A DNA stretch of 64,000 nucleotides from Hemibagrus wyckioides (GCF_019097595.1 NC_080722.1:22731130-22795129), one strand, 5' to 3'; positions 1 through 11,850 are shown, counted from the first letter of the stretch. The notes: a model not told the origin generated them from the sequence alone. Program-made: numbers and translations.

Positions 1-224
1 TGAACATCCCATTTCAAAACCACTGACTGAATTTGTATTATACATATTATTATTGTACATAGTATTATGCATACTAAAATAATGAAAATATAGGTTGGCA
101 TGGACAGCTATGAAGAACCACATTCACTTAGCAAAAATATACTGGTATTTCATAAAATGACTGTGTCTGGCATGCTGATTCATCATGTAGGGTTCCTTGT
201 TCAATCCTGAACTGCAGAATTATT
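1..224. other. unassigned AT-rich sequence
   Basis: No reading frame, repeat or RNA gene that I recognise. The sequence is AT-rich and of mixed composition. Confidence 0.5.
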
Positions 225-400
225 TTGTTCTCAATTACTTTTGGGTTTCCTGTGGGTTCTCAGATTTCCTCTCAATTCCATGCAGGTATGTGAGTTGGTT
301 ACAGCAAATCATCCAAATGGTGCCTTGTTATGGACTGGCATCCATTCAGGGTGTATTCCAAGTATAGGCTCAGGATCCACTGCAAACACCATCAGGACAC
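225..400 (+). repeat. SINE-like dispersed repeat fragment
   Basis: The phrase around 335-365 (ggactggcatcc, cagggtgtattcc) recurs near 24300 and 24461, and related text occurs near 31716. It resembles the 3' half of a very common fish short retroposon whose tail reads roughly 'dissimilar to tRNA, ending in gaatgaatg'. This copy is decayed and has lost its ends. The family identity is from memory; the recurrence within the window is seen directly. Confidence 0.4.
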
Positions 401-585
401 AGCACTTACTGTAGATAGATGACTGATGGTTATCGATCCAGAAGTAGTGAATGCTGTAGAGGAAAAACAATAGAGTTTCACACTCAATACTTAAGTGTTT
501 AATTTTCTCTGCATAATCATTTTCCCAAGCAACATAGATGGATGTGGAAGAGATTAGGATATGACTGTAATGCAGAAACAACATT

Positions 586-648
586 ACATATATATATATA
601 TTTACGCTATATATATATATATTTATGCTATATATATATTTATGCTAT
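586..648. repeat. AT-rich short tandem array
   Basis: Three imperfect copies of a roughly 20-25 base unit, each a run of TA dinucleotides followed by ttta(c/t)gcta. It is a (TA)n microsatellite with a regular interruption. Confidence 0.75.
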
Positions 649-799
649 GAAAAGTAACATTTTAAACAATATCTCAGTGAACACAAAAACAATCTCCAAA
701 ATGTTGACAAGACTAAGTTTAATATAACATCTGTTTAACTTATAACATGAAAGTAAGGGTAATAATATAGCTTACACAGATTACACATTTTTCAGTTTT

Positions 800-1598
800 A
801 CTCAAATTAGGGTGATGCAAAAATAAGTACACCTCACTGAAAGACTGAGAGACCCCACTCAGAGAACAGCACTGAGGCCCTCTGGTCCCTCATCCAGCGT
901 AAATGCTCCCTGGTCCGACGCCTGTGCCTGGTGGTGTGGTCAGGTACCCTTGCAGGTCATCTAGCACGCAGACCACGCTGACGGTAATGGTTTTGAATGG
1001 TCTGATGTGACACTTGGGTGCCTCTCACCTCCCTTAAATGTGCCTGGAATTGAGTGGCATTCATCGTCTGGGTTCCGCAGGGCACTGTTGAAGCGGTCAT
1101 CAACGTGGGATATGGCTAAAGGACGTCCACTTCTATGCCTTTCTTTGACTCTTCCAGTCTCTCTGTATCTCTGTCACAACCTGCTGATGACACTCTGTGA
1201 CACTCTAAGCTCAGTGGCCACTTCCCTCAGAACATCCTGTTTGAAGCCTCGCAATGGCGAGGTACTGTTGATCAATTGTTAGGTGTGGTCTTGGTCTCAT
1301 GATGTCAAAATGTGAACAGCATGATGAAGAGGACTGTTTAAATACCAATTCTAATTGAACCAGAAAATTTATTGGTCGATTCATGGATCAAACACCAGTT
1401 GTGAATTTTGCCGTTAAGCACCTTGTTAGAGAACAGCAAGTTATGCAAAAAGTACTGAAACACTGAACAGTTGGACATGTGCATTCAAAAGTGTAGATAA
1501 GGTCAAATTAAGTTCACCTGTAAAGGTGCATAGTGCATTTTAGGTGCATCCTGAAATTTCACGAAAGCTGAATATCCTTAACTTTTTGTGAGTACATA
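800..1598 (-). mobile_element. decayed Tc1-like transposon, N-terminal half
   Basis: Read on the minus strand from about 1300, the sequence gives a Tc1-type DNA-binding region (see the pseudogene entry). The right edge, reading ctttttgtgagta at about 1583-1595, looks like a terminal repeat. The left edge near 800 is unclear. The catalytic half is missing, so this is an internally deleted or truncated copy. It abuts young Tc1 copy A, which begins at 1603. Confidence 0.5.
880..1300 (-). pseudogene. Tc1-like transposase relic (DNA-binding part)
   Basis: A minus-strand ATG at 1298-1300 opens a frame starting MRPRPHLTIDQQYLAIARLQ, the typical start of a Tc1-like transposase with a paired-like helix-turn-helix. 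The frame then meets stops and shifts between frames. Further traces follow: a GRP-type linker near 1120 and a serine/histidine-rich stretch near 1000-1060. No DDE catalytic motifs are seen. The function would have been binding to the element's own inverted repeats; this copy cannot make a transposase. The assignment rests on sequence pattern only. An alternative is a different IS630/Tc1 clade. Confidence 0.5.
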
Positions 1599-1602
1599 TA
1601 TA

Positions 1603-2848
1603 CACTATACTGCCAAAAGTATTCGCTCACCTGCCTTGACTCGCATATGAACTTAAGTGACATCCCATTCCTAAGCCATAGGGTTCAATATGACGTCGGT
1701 CCACCCTTTGCAGCTATAACAGCTTCAACTCTTCTGGGAAGGCTGTCCACAAGGTTTAGGAGTGTGTTTATGGGAATTTTTGACCATTCTTCCAGAAGTG
1801 CATTTGTGAGGTCACACACTGATGTTGGACGAGAAGGCCTGGCTCTCAGTCTCCGCTCTAATTCATCCCAAAGGTGTTCTATCGGGTTGAGGTCAGGACT
1901 CTGTGCAGGCCAGTCAAGTTCATCCACACCAGACTCTGTCATCCATGTCTTTATGGACCTTGCTTTGTGCACTGGTGCACAGTCATGTTGGAAGAGGAAG
2001 GGGCCAGCTCCAAACTGTTCCCACAAAGTTGGGAGCATGGAATTGTCCAAAATGTCTTGGTATGCTGAAGCATTCAGAGTTCCTTTCACTGGAACTAAGG
2101 GGCCAAGCCCAGCTCCTGAAAAACAACCCCACACCATAATCGCCCTCCACCAAACTTTACACTTGGCACAATGCAGTCAGACAAGTACCGTTCTCCTGGC
2201 AACCACCAAACCCAGACTCGTCCATCAGATTGCCAGATGGAGAAGCGCGATTCGTCACTCCAGAGAACGCGTCTCCACTGCTCTAGAGTCCAGTGGCGGC
2301 GTGCTTTACACCACTGCATCCGACGCTTTGCATTGCACTTGGTGATGTATGGCTTGGATGCAGCTGCTCGGCCATGGAAACCCATTCCATGAAGCTCTCT
2401 GTGCACTGTTCTTGAGCTAATCTGAAGGCTACATGAAGTTTGGAGGTCTGTAGTGATTGACTCTGCAGAAAGTTGGCGACCTCTTCGCACTATGCGCCTC
2501 AGCATCCGCTGACCCCACTCCGTCAGTTTACGTGGCCTACCACTTCGTGGCTGAGTTGCTGTCATTCCCAAACACTTCCACGTTCTTATAATACAGCTGA
2601 CAGTTGACTGTGGAATATTTAGGAGCGAGGAAATTTCACGACTGGATTTGTTGCACAGGTGGCATCCTATCACAGTTCCACGCTGGAATTCACTGAGCTC
2701 CTGAGAGCGACCCATTCTTTCACAAATGTTTGTAAAACAGTCTGCATGCCTAGGTGCTTGATTTTATACACCTGTGGCCATGGAAGTGATTGGAACACCT
2801 GATTCTGATTATTTGGATGGGTGAGCAAATACTTTTGGCAATATAGTG
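1603..2848 (-). mobile_element. Tc1-like DNA transposon, copy A
   Basis: A full-length element of 1246 bp, bounded by TA at 1601-1602 and 2849-2850. The termini are inverted repeats of about 29 bases (left begins cactatactgccaaaagta; the right end is its near-complement ending atatagtg). It carries one transposase gene on the minus strand. It closely matches copies at 14053-15300 and 57951-59184. The TA flanks and short terminal repeats are diagnostic of the Tc1/mariner superfamily. It lies about 5 bases from an older Tc1 relic and beside a TA array. Confidence 0.92.
1685..2715 (-). pseudogene. Tc1-like transposase, one frameshift (copy A)
   Basis: The start codon at 2713-2715 opens [13 protein letters not shown] and the last sense codon precedes a stop at 1685. 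An intact copy would be 343 codons. The N-terminal paired-like helix-turn-helix spans roughly residues 1-110, with a GRPRK linker at residues 59-63. The DDE domain follows: first Asp in LWSDESRF (about residue 154), second in [11 protein letters not shown] (about 245) and Glu in [10 protein letters not shown] (about 280), a DD34E spacing. The span is 1031 bases, one short of 1032. The missing base lies in a C run at 2141-2145 (six C in copy B, disrupted here), so the frame shifts after the FGGG motif. All three catalytic residues remain encoded but in two frames. The enzyme would cut and paste the element at TA sites. Confidence 0.9.
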
Positions 2849-2874
2849 TATATATATATATATATATATATATA
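2849..2874. repeat. (TA)13 microsatellite
   Basis: A perfect TA run that starts with the target-site TA of Tc1 copy A. It may be the old target array or an expansion of the duplication. Confidence 0.9.
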
Positions 2875-4503
2875 CTCCTACACATTTACACTCCTACACA
2901 TTTCTCTGAGGGTTGAGCTCTCACCATGCACCGGCTCCAGTCTTGGGCAAACACGCTGACGTAAGAAGTTAATGTGTCTGTTTATAACTGAGTGGTGACA
3001 GTGTCTTAAAAGAAACAGTCCAGGATAAAATATGCCACCCCTTGGAGTCTTAGTGAGAAAAGATTGATGAAGGAAGATGGAAACCTTAAATGCACCCTCT
3101 GAAAAATAAATCCATTACACAAAAACATTTTCTGTAATCTCCGAGTTATTTTACAAACCACAGTCTCTGCCATGCAAGCAAGAAAAAATATGCTAAGTGA
3201 TAGATTCTGTTTAATATTGTGGAGCATGAATTCTAATGTGTTTATGATACTAGAGATCGATTGTTCATAGGCAGTAGGCTACAGGAAGTGTACACAGAAA
3301 CCCTGTGATGGATTAATCGTAGCTTCTTGTCTAAGCAATATCCCAGTGGGAGCTCCTTGTGACTAAAAACATTGCTAGAAATGAGAAGGGCTGGTATTTA
3401 TTTCCAAAATCTATTGTGTTTAAGCATTTTAGCAGACATCAGACAAACAAGAGCAATGGGTGTGATAGGGAGGTGACTGTGGGAGCACTCTGCCCTGTCT
3501 CAGGTTTTGGGTGATTAAATTACACCTCTTTGCATTTGCAGAACCTCCTTACTCTATCTTGACAGCATGTCTGACGACTCTGTCTCCAGCTCCTGTCTCC
3601 TCTCTTCCTGTCCCCCTCCATCTGAAACATCTGGTTCTCGTTAGCATGCTAACCATACCAAGGGAGGCCAAAGAATCAGAAAGTGAAAACTAAGCTAAGA
3701 GATGAATGGACACCATGGTCTCTATTTTCTTTTTTTTTTTGTGGCTAAACAGACATCCTAGAGTTGGATGCAAAGAGATACTTTAGTTGTTCACATATCT
3801 GGTCCTCCAGCATCGGAAGGGAGAAAGAAAATGAATATTCCCATATTTGTTCTTGGTCTAATGATGTTTCACAAGTTCTTCTGGGATCAAGTAGTTATGC
3901 ATCTCAATTAGATGAGCCGCAATGACTTCCTGATGGTGGCAATCATTACGACACCCTCTTGTACCCTTGTCAAACCATGTGTGGTTACACATGAATTAAT
4001 TTTCGCATCCTGATAGTAGAGGCATTTTTTTGCTTTTAAATGCACTGGAATACACTGCTTAAAGTGTGTAGCCATAAACACTTTAGAAATCTTCAACTGA
4101 ATCTTTCAACATGGCCTCCTCTCGAGTTCTGCATGAGTTCTGGAACTGTTTCTTTTCAACACTCTTGCTCCAGTGCTGAATGTGTGCTGAATATATTTTC
4201 TTTTCAAACTTGCCCAATGCCCAATGTCACTGTGCCCCATAGTCCAACACATGACCATCTTAGACTTATCAAGTCATCTGATCATCCTGGACTGTAATCC
4301 CCACCTAAGGACTGCCTGTTATTTCAATGAAGATTTTGTGGAAATTCAATTTCGCTCCTTTATTCCGTTTTGTTTGCTTGCCGTATTCTTGCCTTGACCA
4401 CTGTTTTGCGCTTAATCCACAACCTGGGCAAAGATCTACAGATTACATACAGTGAGAATTTGGTCCCAGTGGACAACCAAATGGGAAAATGGAAATACGA
4501 GCA
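2875..4503. other. unassigned non-coding stretch
   Basis: It opens with a short duplicated phrase (actcctacacattt twice, 2874-2903). After that there is mixed sequence and a short T run near 3730. The open frames here are short and have no recognisable domain. Confidence 0.55.
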
Positions 4504-4530
4504 GTGTGTGTGTGTGTGTGTGTGTGTGTG
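4504..4530. repeat. (GT)n microsatellite
   Basis: An uninterrupted GT dinucleotide run of about 13 units. Confidence 0.9.
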
Positions 4531-5909
4531 GTTTACAGTCCCAGAGAAATGATAGCAGGCATCTTGCATTATCATTGTGTGAACTGGCCATAAGTGCAGA
4601 TGGCTTTTGTTAAGGCACCCTTATGGCCAAAAAAAGAACATACTGGTTGACTGTTAGGACCAATCAAATGGCACCAGGGCTTTTGTTAAACTATTTACCT
4701 TAGAAAAAGAAATGGAGATGATAGTGTCTGCAGGGTTGAGTGCTAACCAGTATGGTCTGAATTAAACTAACTCAATCACATGTCTTCCATCTAAACAGAT
4801 TATTTCAGTGGCATAGAGATATTTGTGGAGTGCTGTCTTATCTTTAGATTTATCATCTCTCTGTGTTGCACTTGTCGGGTTACTAGAATCTATTGACAGG
4901 TTTGAGAAAAGTAAAATACACACTGGCTCCTATATAGCTCTATGTCAGCAACACCCATGACTATTAGAGGCAGGTGGTCAGTGGTCAGATAATCACTGCT
5001 CATTTACCGTGCCTTGGGCTGATATCAGGGTAGTTAAAACTTAATATTACATTTCTAAAAGTTCTTAAAACATGTGTAGAGAAAAGGCTTTTCTAGAATT
5101 TTCAGAATGACTGATAAGGCAGGGGTAATGTGGTCCACTTTATCTTGTGAAAGACATAGCATAAACATAATTCCTGCTGAGAATAAAATACAATGCAAAC
5201 CTGATTGAAGCCAAACAGCTTATGATTAAAGCATGTTTCCACTGAAGTTTACTTTTTCCCCTCTATTCTTATCGTTACCAAATAGGGAAACACATTTTAA
5301 CATCAAGAATTTTGATAATTTGTCAAAAGTACCTTGTCTTTATCAGTATGAAGGAAGTAAATATGAGGGCTTGCTGTCACAATTACACCATTACCTGTTG
5401 ACTGTTAGCATATTAGCAAAAGAGAGTCTTTTAAGGGGCAGTGAGTGACGTATGCTAAAGCGTGACCCAGACATAATGACAGTCCATCACTATGCTCTTT
5501 ATAAGATTACACGCTTCAACTAGCCTCTGTGGAATGTCTAAAATGAAAAACTACTAATCAAGGCAGAAAGCTCTCAATGAATCAGATGGAAAAACTGGTT
5601 GTGTGACCTTCAGCAGTGCTGAAAACTTGCTATAGGGTTACAAAAGTTAAATTTAAGTGGGGCAAAAGAACATTCTTTAGCACATGTTCCAGTAAAGTCT
5701 AATTTTTCTCTGCTGTTTCCAGTAATGTGAACTTTTTAAATTTCAATTGTTTCACTGCTCTTTGGATTACATGCACCAGATTTATGTTTGAATATAAGGT
5801 AATATATCCATATATCAATATATATCAATATATATATCCAAGGTAATAATTATAATAATGCAATACTCCATTCATATACCATCTTTGTCATCCTTAGGGT
5901 CTTTATATG
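4531..5909. other. unassigned non-coding stretch
   Basis: AT-rich sequence with no convincing gene. A small imperfect repeat of atatatcaatatatatcaat sits near 5808-5838. Confidence 0.55.
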
Positions 5910-5942
5910 CACACACACACACACACACATACACACACACGC
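5910..5942. repeat. (CA)n microsatellite
   Basis: A CA dinucleotide run of about 16 units with one T interruption at 5930. Confidence 0.9.
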
Positions 5943-8336
5943 AAGAAAAATAAAAATACTAACAAGGAAAGTGTTGGGTTTTAAGAAGAGGGAGAAGGAA
6001 TAGTAGACGGGTACTGGTAGACCTGAAAGTCTGAGCATGAGTGTAGGAGCTCAGAGAGATAACGTAGGTCAAGCCCATATTGTACTTTACAAGTGAGAAG
6101 TGAAACTTATTCTCTATACACATACAACTAGTGTTTAAAATGATAATTTTGTGATGATTAATTTATTTAACATTTATGAGGAACAGATTGCTGAAATTGC
6201 ACCTCATCTGTGCACCACAGCTAGTCTGTGGTCTAACATGAAGGTTTGTTTAACACAGTTTATTTACTTATATCTCGAACATGCTGAATGTATCATCAGC
6301 AGAATGTATCAACAGCTCTCTAAATGATCCCTCAAAGGAAAGAGGGGTGTTTAATGTGTTATGAATCAGAGAAATGCACTAGAGAAAATGAAAAACCTGT
6401 CTTAACAATCTGTTATTTCCACTCAATTTTCTGATAGAAATATTTTAATCAAATGCTCTGGAGCTCAGTGGTACATGGTGTCTTATTCGAGATGGGTGTG
6501 ACACCTTCTAGATATCAGGGTTATTAAAAAAAAATTGTTCAATATCTGTTTTATGCAAAGCCATTGCAGGATGTAGCAGCCCATCTGTTGATATGTGATC
6601 TGTGTCCAAGAAAATGGCAGGTTTTAAAGTCAAAGAACTGCCAAGGGGAAAAACAATAGCCAACCTTTTGTTTAGTCTACACCATATAAAAGCTTACCCT
6701 CGTGTTTCTCCATGAAACAGAACTCCAGCACAGAGAGAGATTTTAAAACTCTCTGCATTCCGAACAGCTTATTACACTTTTCAACCTGTTCCAAGACAGA
6801 TGTGAAACGGGGGAAAATCACGTCGGAAAACTCACGGGAAGAATGACATTGGATGAATGAAAATGACTGGGATTCATTAAAAGTAATCTTCTGTCCTCAT
6901 AGCCCAGCCTGTTTTGACTAACTAATTAAATAAATGCTTTTCACCACTCTCTTTAGACATCTCTTAGGCAATTGTCATCTCAGCCATCAGCTTCTGTCTG
7001 GTGTCTGTTACAGCAAAAGAAACAAAAACATGGTAACATGTTAACCATTTTTCTTGTAAATTGAGTCTAAAATTATAGCATCTGACACCATAGTAGAGAA
7101 AATTGACAAAAATATACATCTATTTTGTGCAATTGTGTTTTCTTGAGCAAATTGCCAGCTTTCTGTTTTGTATTAAACAGATATTACCTGATTACAGTTT
7201 CAACAGACTGTGCTGCTGGTAAATAGTGAATCACCTTTAAATGGTGAATCTTCTTTTCATAACTGAGTCAGCTGTCACTTGGATGAACTGAATGTCTCTA
7301 GACAGCCTCCACTAACACTGGGGAAAAAATGACCAATCACTTTTTTTTAAAATGAGGAGGTTACTTCAGTGGAAAAATACAGACTTGGAAGAATTTTGCT
7401 CACACTTACTACTGATTACTTCAGTTGCCATGCTGTGTCACTGCAGTAGATAAACAGGGAATCCGCATACATTTGGATAAAACTTTCCACTGCGTTAGTA
7501 ATATGTCCAAATTTATGAAGGGAATAAGGGGTGAAATGAAAGAAGGTTACCTTAATTGTGTATGACAACTTTTTGCCTTAGGTGGGATACATCCATAAAA
7601 TGTACAACACATGTCCCTGATCTTTTATAACTCACCCAACCTCCCATGGAAAAACAAGCACTTTCTTTTTTTTTACTCTCGCCTAAAGCAGGTAAAAGCT
7701 GAAGTGTGTCAGAGTGAGCCTGAAGTAACAGGCACGAGGGAAATCACTTGTAAATGGTTAAAAGTGGAAAACATTTGACGTCAGACGTTTTTTTCCTTTC
7801 AAGGTGGCGCCTTTGCTGCCACCTAACGTTTCCACTCCAGACACGAGTTAACTCTCCCAGAATCTGCAGATCTTACTAGGGCAAAAGGCTTTCTTTGTTC
7901 TCTTTTCTACAAATATCCGTAAATGGTAGTGCGTTGCCTGTAAGGTGTTGGCCAGTGAGGCTGACGTCATTCATGTTTTTCCACCTTAGACATTGGGGAC
8001 GGAACAAGCATGGCACCGTGACTCTGGTACCCAACATGGCACACCCTCTACGCCCAGAGATTTCCAGGTGACTGTGTTTACGTTGCAATGGCTGGCTGAC
8101 ACAGCACACTGAGCTAATAGAACATTGCAGTAGACGCAGAGAGAGTGTGTTCCTGCAGTCTGACTCAGCTAAGAAAATGTCACTGTCCATCATGCCTCTA
8201 GTCTACACCCACTGTACGTGACTGTTTGCACACATTGGAATTAGAATAAAAAAGCTGCACACTTATCAGATGTGCAATATCAGATGTGTTTTCTACTTTG
8301 CAACACCCCACTCTTGACCTATGCTATGAAAAAAAG
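5943..8336. other. unassigned non-coding stretch
   Basis: No recognisable coding region. 7770-8200 is relatively GC-rich and has a CRE-like acgtcagacgt at about 7780, but no linked exon is visible. Confidence 0.5.
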
Positions 8337-8395
8337 GTCCTGGAAGATTAGCCATTCTTTGGTGTGTTGAACTGGCAGGACCCTTATAAGTATGC
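8337..8395. repeat. dispersed 60-base direct repeat, copy 1
   Basis: Almost the same 60 bases recur at 11851-11910 (gtcctggaagattagccatt and onward to ttataagtatgcc) with only a few differences. Neither copy lies in an element I can name. Confidence 0.75.
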
Positions 8396-8825
8396 CAGAG
8401 AGACCTTATTCCAAAGGTAAAACCTTACTTGTTCCCTAAATAACCATAATTTCAATAAGACTACTCGTGCATTTAAAAAACAAAAAAGTCATTTAATAAA
8501 AAACCATCAAAACTGTAATTTTTTCCCAAACAAACTTAGCATACTGTAAAGATAGAATTTTCTCATTTGCATATACTTGTCTTTAGCATATATAGCATTA
8601 GCCTGTAAGAGACAGACACTTTATACTTTGCTGTGTTACTCAGCCTCCCAAGTTGTTCTGGGATCACACTTCTGATCACATCTCTATAAAGCTGTCAGTA
8701 TTAGGAACAGCCTGTGGACTTACAGAGTGCTAATCCCTATTAAAAGCCACACCACTACTGTGTTTCACTGTATACATGCTTGTTTTCTGCCAGTGCTAAA
8801 ACCATTTGTCACAATTGCAAATGCT

Positions 8826-9455
8826 TTTAAGGCCATGTCCACACACAGCTGGGTACTTTTAAAAACTGAAATTTTTATACTTCTTTTTTTTTATTCTGTC
8901 CACATGACCTACCTGTTAAAAATATCTTTGTCCACATGAAAATGCAAAATGCCCTGTTAAGTGCTGTCAGGAGCATGCCTAGCCAATCAGTAGCCTAGAG
9001 AAAACGTCATTACAGGTTCCAGTAGTTTAACAACAATGGCGCGTCATGAGAAAGTGATGCCCTTGACATGCGAAAATTTTATTGTACAGTAGAATGTAGA
9101 AGTCCGACCGGGTCTCGTCCAAAACCGCCATAGCTGTCTGCATGGTCTGTGTTGTCGGAGTTTTGTATGTAGCAGCAGTGAGCTTTGTATTACATTCCGG
9201 CCCCTCTGTTCATTAATGTAATGTGCGACTAACTGCACGTGTATGTGCAGGCATGTAAAAAGTCCAGTAAGCAACATTAACACAGTCATTAGTTTACGTA
9301 AGTCCGCCATTGCACAAAATATCTTCATAAACAAAGCTGACGTCAAATCAAGGAGACCGGCACACAGACAATGACGTCAATTCGACGTTTCCCCTGTCCA
9401 CACACCACCACTGAAAATGTCTTATGTGAAATTTTAGAGGCCACAATGTTCTGAT
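8826..9455. mobile_element. hAT-like non-autonomous element (MITE)
   Basis: The left edge (aaggccatgtccacac) and the right-side text (cccctgtccacacaccacc at about 9390-9410) match my memory of a widespread fish hAT-type MITE with a ggccacgtccacac terminus. The interior is CpG-bearing and contrasts with its AT-rich surroundings. No transposase is encoded. The right terminus is decayed, so the end coordinate is approximate. Confidence 0.45.
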
Positions 9456-9639
9456 GGTACCTTTGGAGGGGAATTATTTTATGTTTGACTTGTGTAAGTG
9501 ATTGTTTGAGAGTTTGGTAAGACATCAGTTTGCATAGTGGAAGAAACATAGATGTCTCTATATTCATCTTTAAGCTAGCAAACTAACTGTGATAAGTGAA
9601 TAGTCATGAAAAGAAAAGAAAAAGAAAATGTAATATTTG

Positions 9640-10530
9640 GTTGCATATCCTTTGGATGTAATAACTGCATCAAGCTGGTGAGACACTGACAGTTGCAGTC
9701 TTGTACTGCAGCTTCTTTGTTTTTTCAATTTTCATTAATCAGTTACAGTTACCTTATTTACTGTTTAGTGTCACCCAAATGAGGATGGATTCCCTTCTGA
9801 GCCTGGTTCCTCTCAAAGTTTCTTCCTCATATCAACTTTTTCCTTGCCACCGTCGCCACAGGCTTGCTCATTAGGGATAAAATAAAATAAGGATAAAATA
9901 GTTTAATAATTTAATGTAATAATTTAATTTAATAATTTATTTTTATTTCTAGTTATTTATTTTTATTTATTTATTCATTTCCCCCTCTCCTTTCTCTGTT
10001 TATCTTCTTTTGTAAAGCTGCTTTGAGACAATGTCTATTGTAAAAGGCGCTATACAAATAAAATTGAATTGAATTGAATTGAATTTTCCCTTCCGTCTCC
10101 TCTTCATGAGTTCTTTGTTGAGTTGGCTATTAAAACATCCGAATCTAAAGCCATGACGCAACCTCCAACCTGTTTCACAGATGAGTTTGTATGCTTTGAA
10201 TTATGAGCAGAACCTTTCTTCTTTCACACTTTCCATCACTTTGGTAGAGATCTTGAAACTTTTCAGAACTTTTGTGGCTCGTCTCAGTCCAGTCTTCTGA
10301 TTATTACTGCTGATGAGAGTTTTGCATCTTGTGGTATGGGCTCTATATTTCTGCTTTGAAATATTTATTGTAATTGTAAGACCTTCATTCCTGCCCTGTG
10401 GAGGTTGTTGATGATTTCATTGACTGTTTTTTTTTTTTTTTGCTCTGGCAATGTTTCTGTCATCATCTGCTGTTGTTTTTCTTGGCTGACCTGTGCAGTG
10501 TCTGGTGCTCAGTAAACCAGTGGTTTCTTT
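9640..10530 (-). pseudogene. Tc1-like transposase relic (copy F1)
   Basis: A heavily decayed minus-strand transposase, broken by frameshifts, stops and a 348-base retroposon. Recognisable pieces include the KHTNSSVKQVGG segment, equivalent to the KHGGGSVMVW core of relatives at 15303 onward, and a C-terminal segment near 9640-9700. The region between core and C-terminus that should hold the second Asp and the Glu is deleted. It cannot encode an enzyme. Confidence 0.6.
9734..10081 (+). mobile_element. short retroposon with (GAATT)n tail, 7-bp target duplication
   Basis: The element begins just after 9733 and ends in a gaatt pentamer repeat (10063-10081). It is flanked by the direct repeat aattttc at 9727-9733 and 10082-10088, a classic target-site duplication. 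The body has fish-retroposon text: tgtcacccaaatgagga, then a central AT-rich stretch, then ctgctttgagacaatgtc and gcgctatacaaataaaat. Related pieces on the opposite strand occur at 55912-56215 and 47688-47745. It was probably mobilised by a LINE enzyme. No coding capacity. Confidence 0.75.
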
Positions 10531-10925
10531 TTTTTCACAAAATTTAATTAAAAAATTAAATTAAATTAAATTAAATTATAATAATATACTAAATTATACT
10601 ATTATACTAATATAACTTATACTAGGGGCAATTTTGCAGTGCATCTGATTGATTTCTCTCTTTTCTCAGTATCAAAATGACTTGTTTTTCTCCTGTATGC
10701 AGTTCTCTAGATTTCATGATGGTTTATCATTTTTAACAACAAATGCAATCGTCACAGATGAAGCCAACCTGTCAGTCACATGAATTAATATTGATCACTT
10801 GATAAATGGGTGGTCTAGTTGTAAATGTCAAGAAAAGAATGCTGAAATTCTGATCTATCTATTCTTCTTTTAATTGTAAACCCAATATATTTAATGTATA
10901 GCAAAACCAAATGAAATGCTGTATA

Positions 10926-11850
10926 TTTTCCTCATGAAACAGCAGAATTTACACAAAATATTTTAGATTTAACATGTGAATATTTCTGTATGTTGCTTGA
11001 TCTATAGTATCTATATACTTTTATATAGTGTAAATCATTTAAAGATAAGAAGCACTACTCTTTTTTTTTTTATTTCATATGCTGTGCACAGCCATGTTGA
11101 TTTGATGTCACTCCATAAATGGGGAAGGAAGTGGCAGTTGAGAAAACCATCCGAAGGTGATGAGTTGGAAATACAAGTTGAAGGGGTGTTTTATTTGTTT
11201 GTTACTGCTTGTAGATGGGGAATTACAAGTTGCAACCTTAAGTTGAACACAGCATTACTATGTGATTATGTTACATCAAAAATAGACAGCCCAGATTTGG
11301 CTAAAACCACAAAGATGTCATAGGTTCATCAAACAAACAGTGGGTTCATGAAGGCAGAAAATAAATGTTACTTTTTATATGAAGAGATTTTCTAGCATTG
11401 AATATCTACTGAAGCGGGCTGTTGGTACACAAGGTGGGCAAGTTCTGGTTAACTTCAGAACCTGTGTCTACAGAGCTGGTCTCTGTTGATAATCTTATCC
11501 TTTTCCCTATCCTTTTTCCAACCATGTACCACATTACGGAAATAGAAACCCAAAAAAAAAGAGGACGTAACATATAGCACATATAGCATATAACGTTGAG
11601 CACACATCCAAAAGACAGCCAAAGAAATGCTATCTATTTTGACATCTCTATAAGTGTTAAATATACCATTATCAACTTTGGAACTTACAGGACTAGATAC
11701 TTCAGAGAAGGTCTTGAGAATCTAGTTCAAGGTTAAAGTGATTCCTTGCACAATTCTTTCAGAGATAAAGCTGCAAGTTTTCTAATAGGGAAAGTCTTAC
11801 GGACAGAGGTTTTTTTTTTTTTGCTTTGGTTTGTTAGAACAAGTTACATT
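10926..11850. other. unassigned non-coding stretch
   Basis: AT-rich. The longest frame here (10976-11323) has no recognisable motif. Confidence 0.5.

Larger units (their letters stand above)
9629..10925 (-). mobile_element. old Tc1-like relic, family 2, copy F1
   Basis: Read on the minus strand, the parts run in Tc1 order: terminal repeat region (10800-10920), N-terminal region (10640-10780), linker and DNA-binding remnants (10380-10530), KHTN-type catalytic-core text (about 10150-10200) and the C-terminal end (9640-9726). In-window matches prove the family. Its 10487-10525 text matches 13735-13795, its 10845-10870 text matches 28295-28320, and its 9640-9700 text matches the tail of the same family. 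It is interrupted by a retroposon at 9734-10081 and an AT-rich insertion at about 10540-10620. Confidence 0.7.

Noticed and set aside
1647..2345. Long frame (232 codons) on the plus strand opposite copy A's transposase
   Set aside because: It is the antisense shadow of the transposase; the same shadow occurs at copies B and C. Only the opposite strand has the DDE motifs.
7876..8193. 105-codon minus-strand frame in a relatively GC-rich patch
   Set aside because: No recognisable motif and no flanking exon signals; possible regulatory DNA but not a supported gene.
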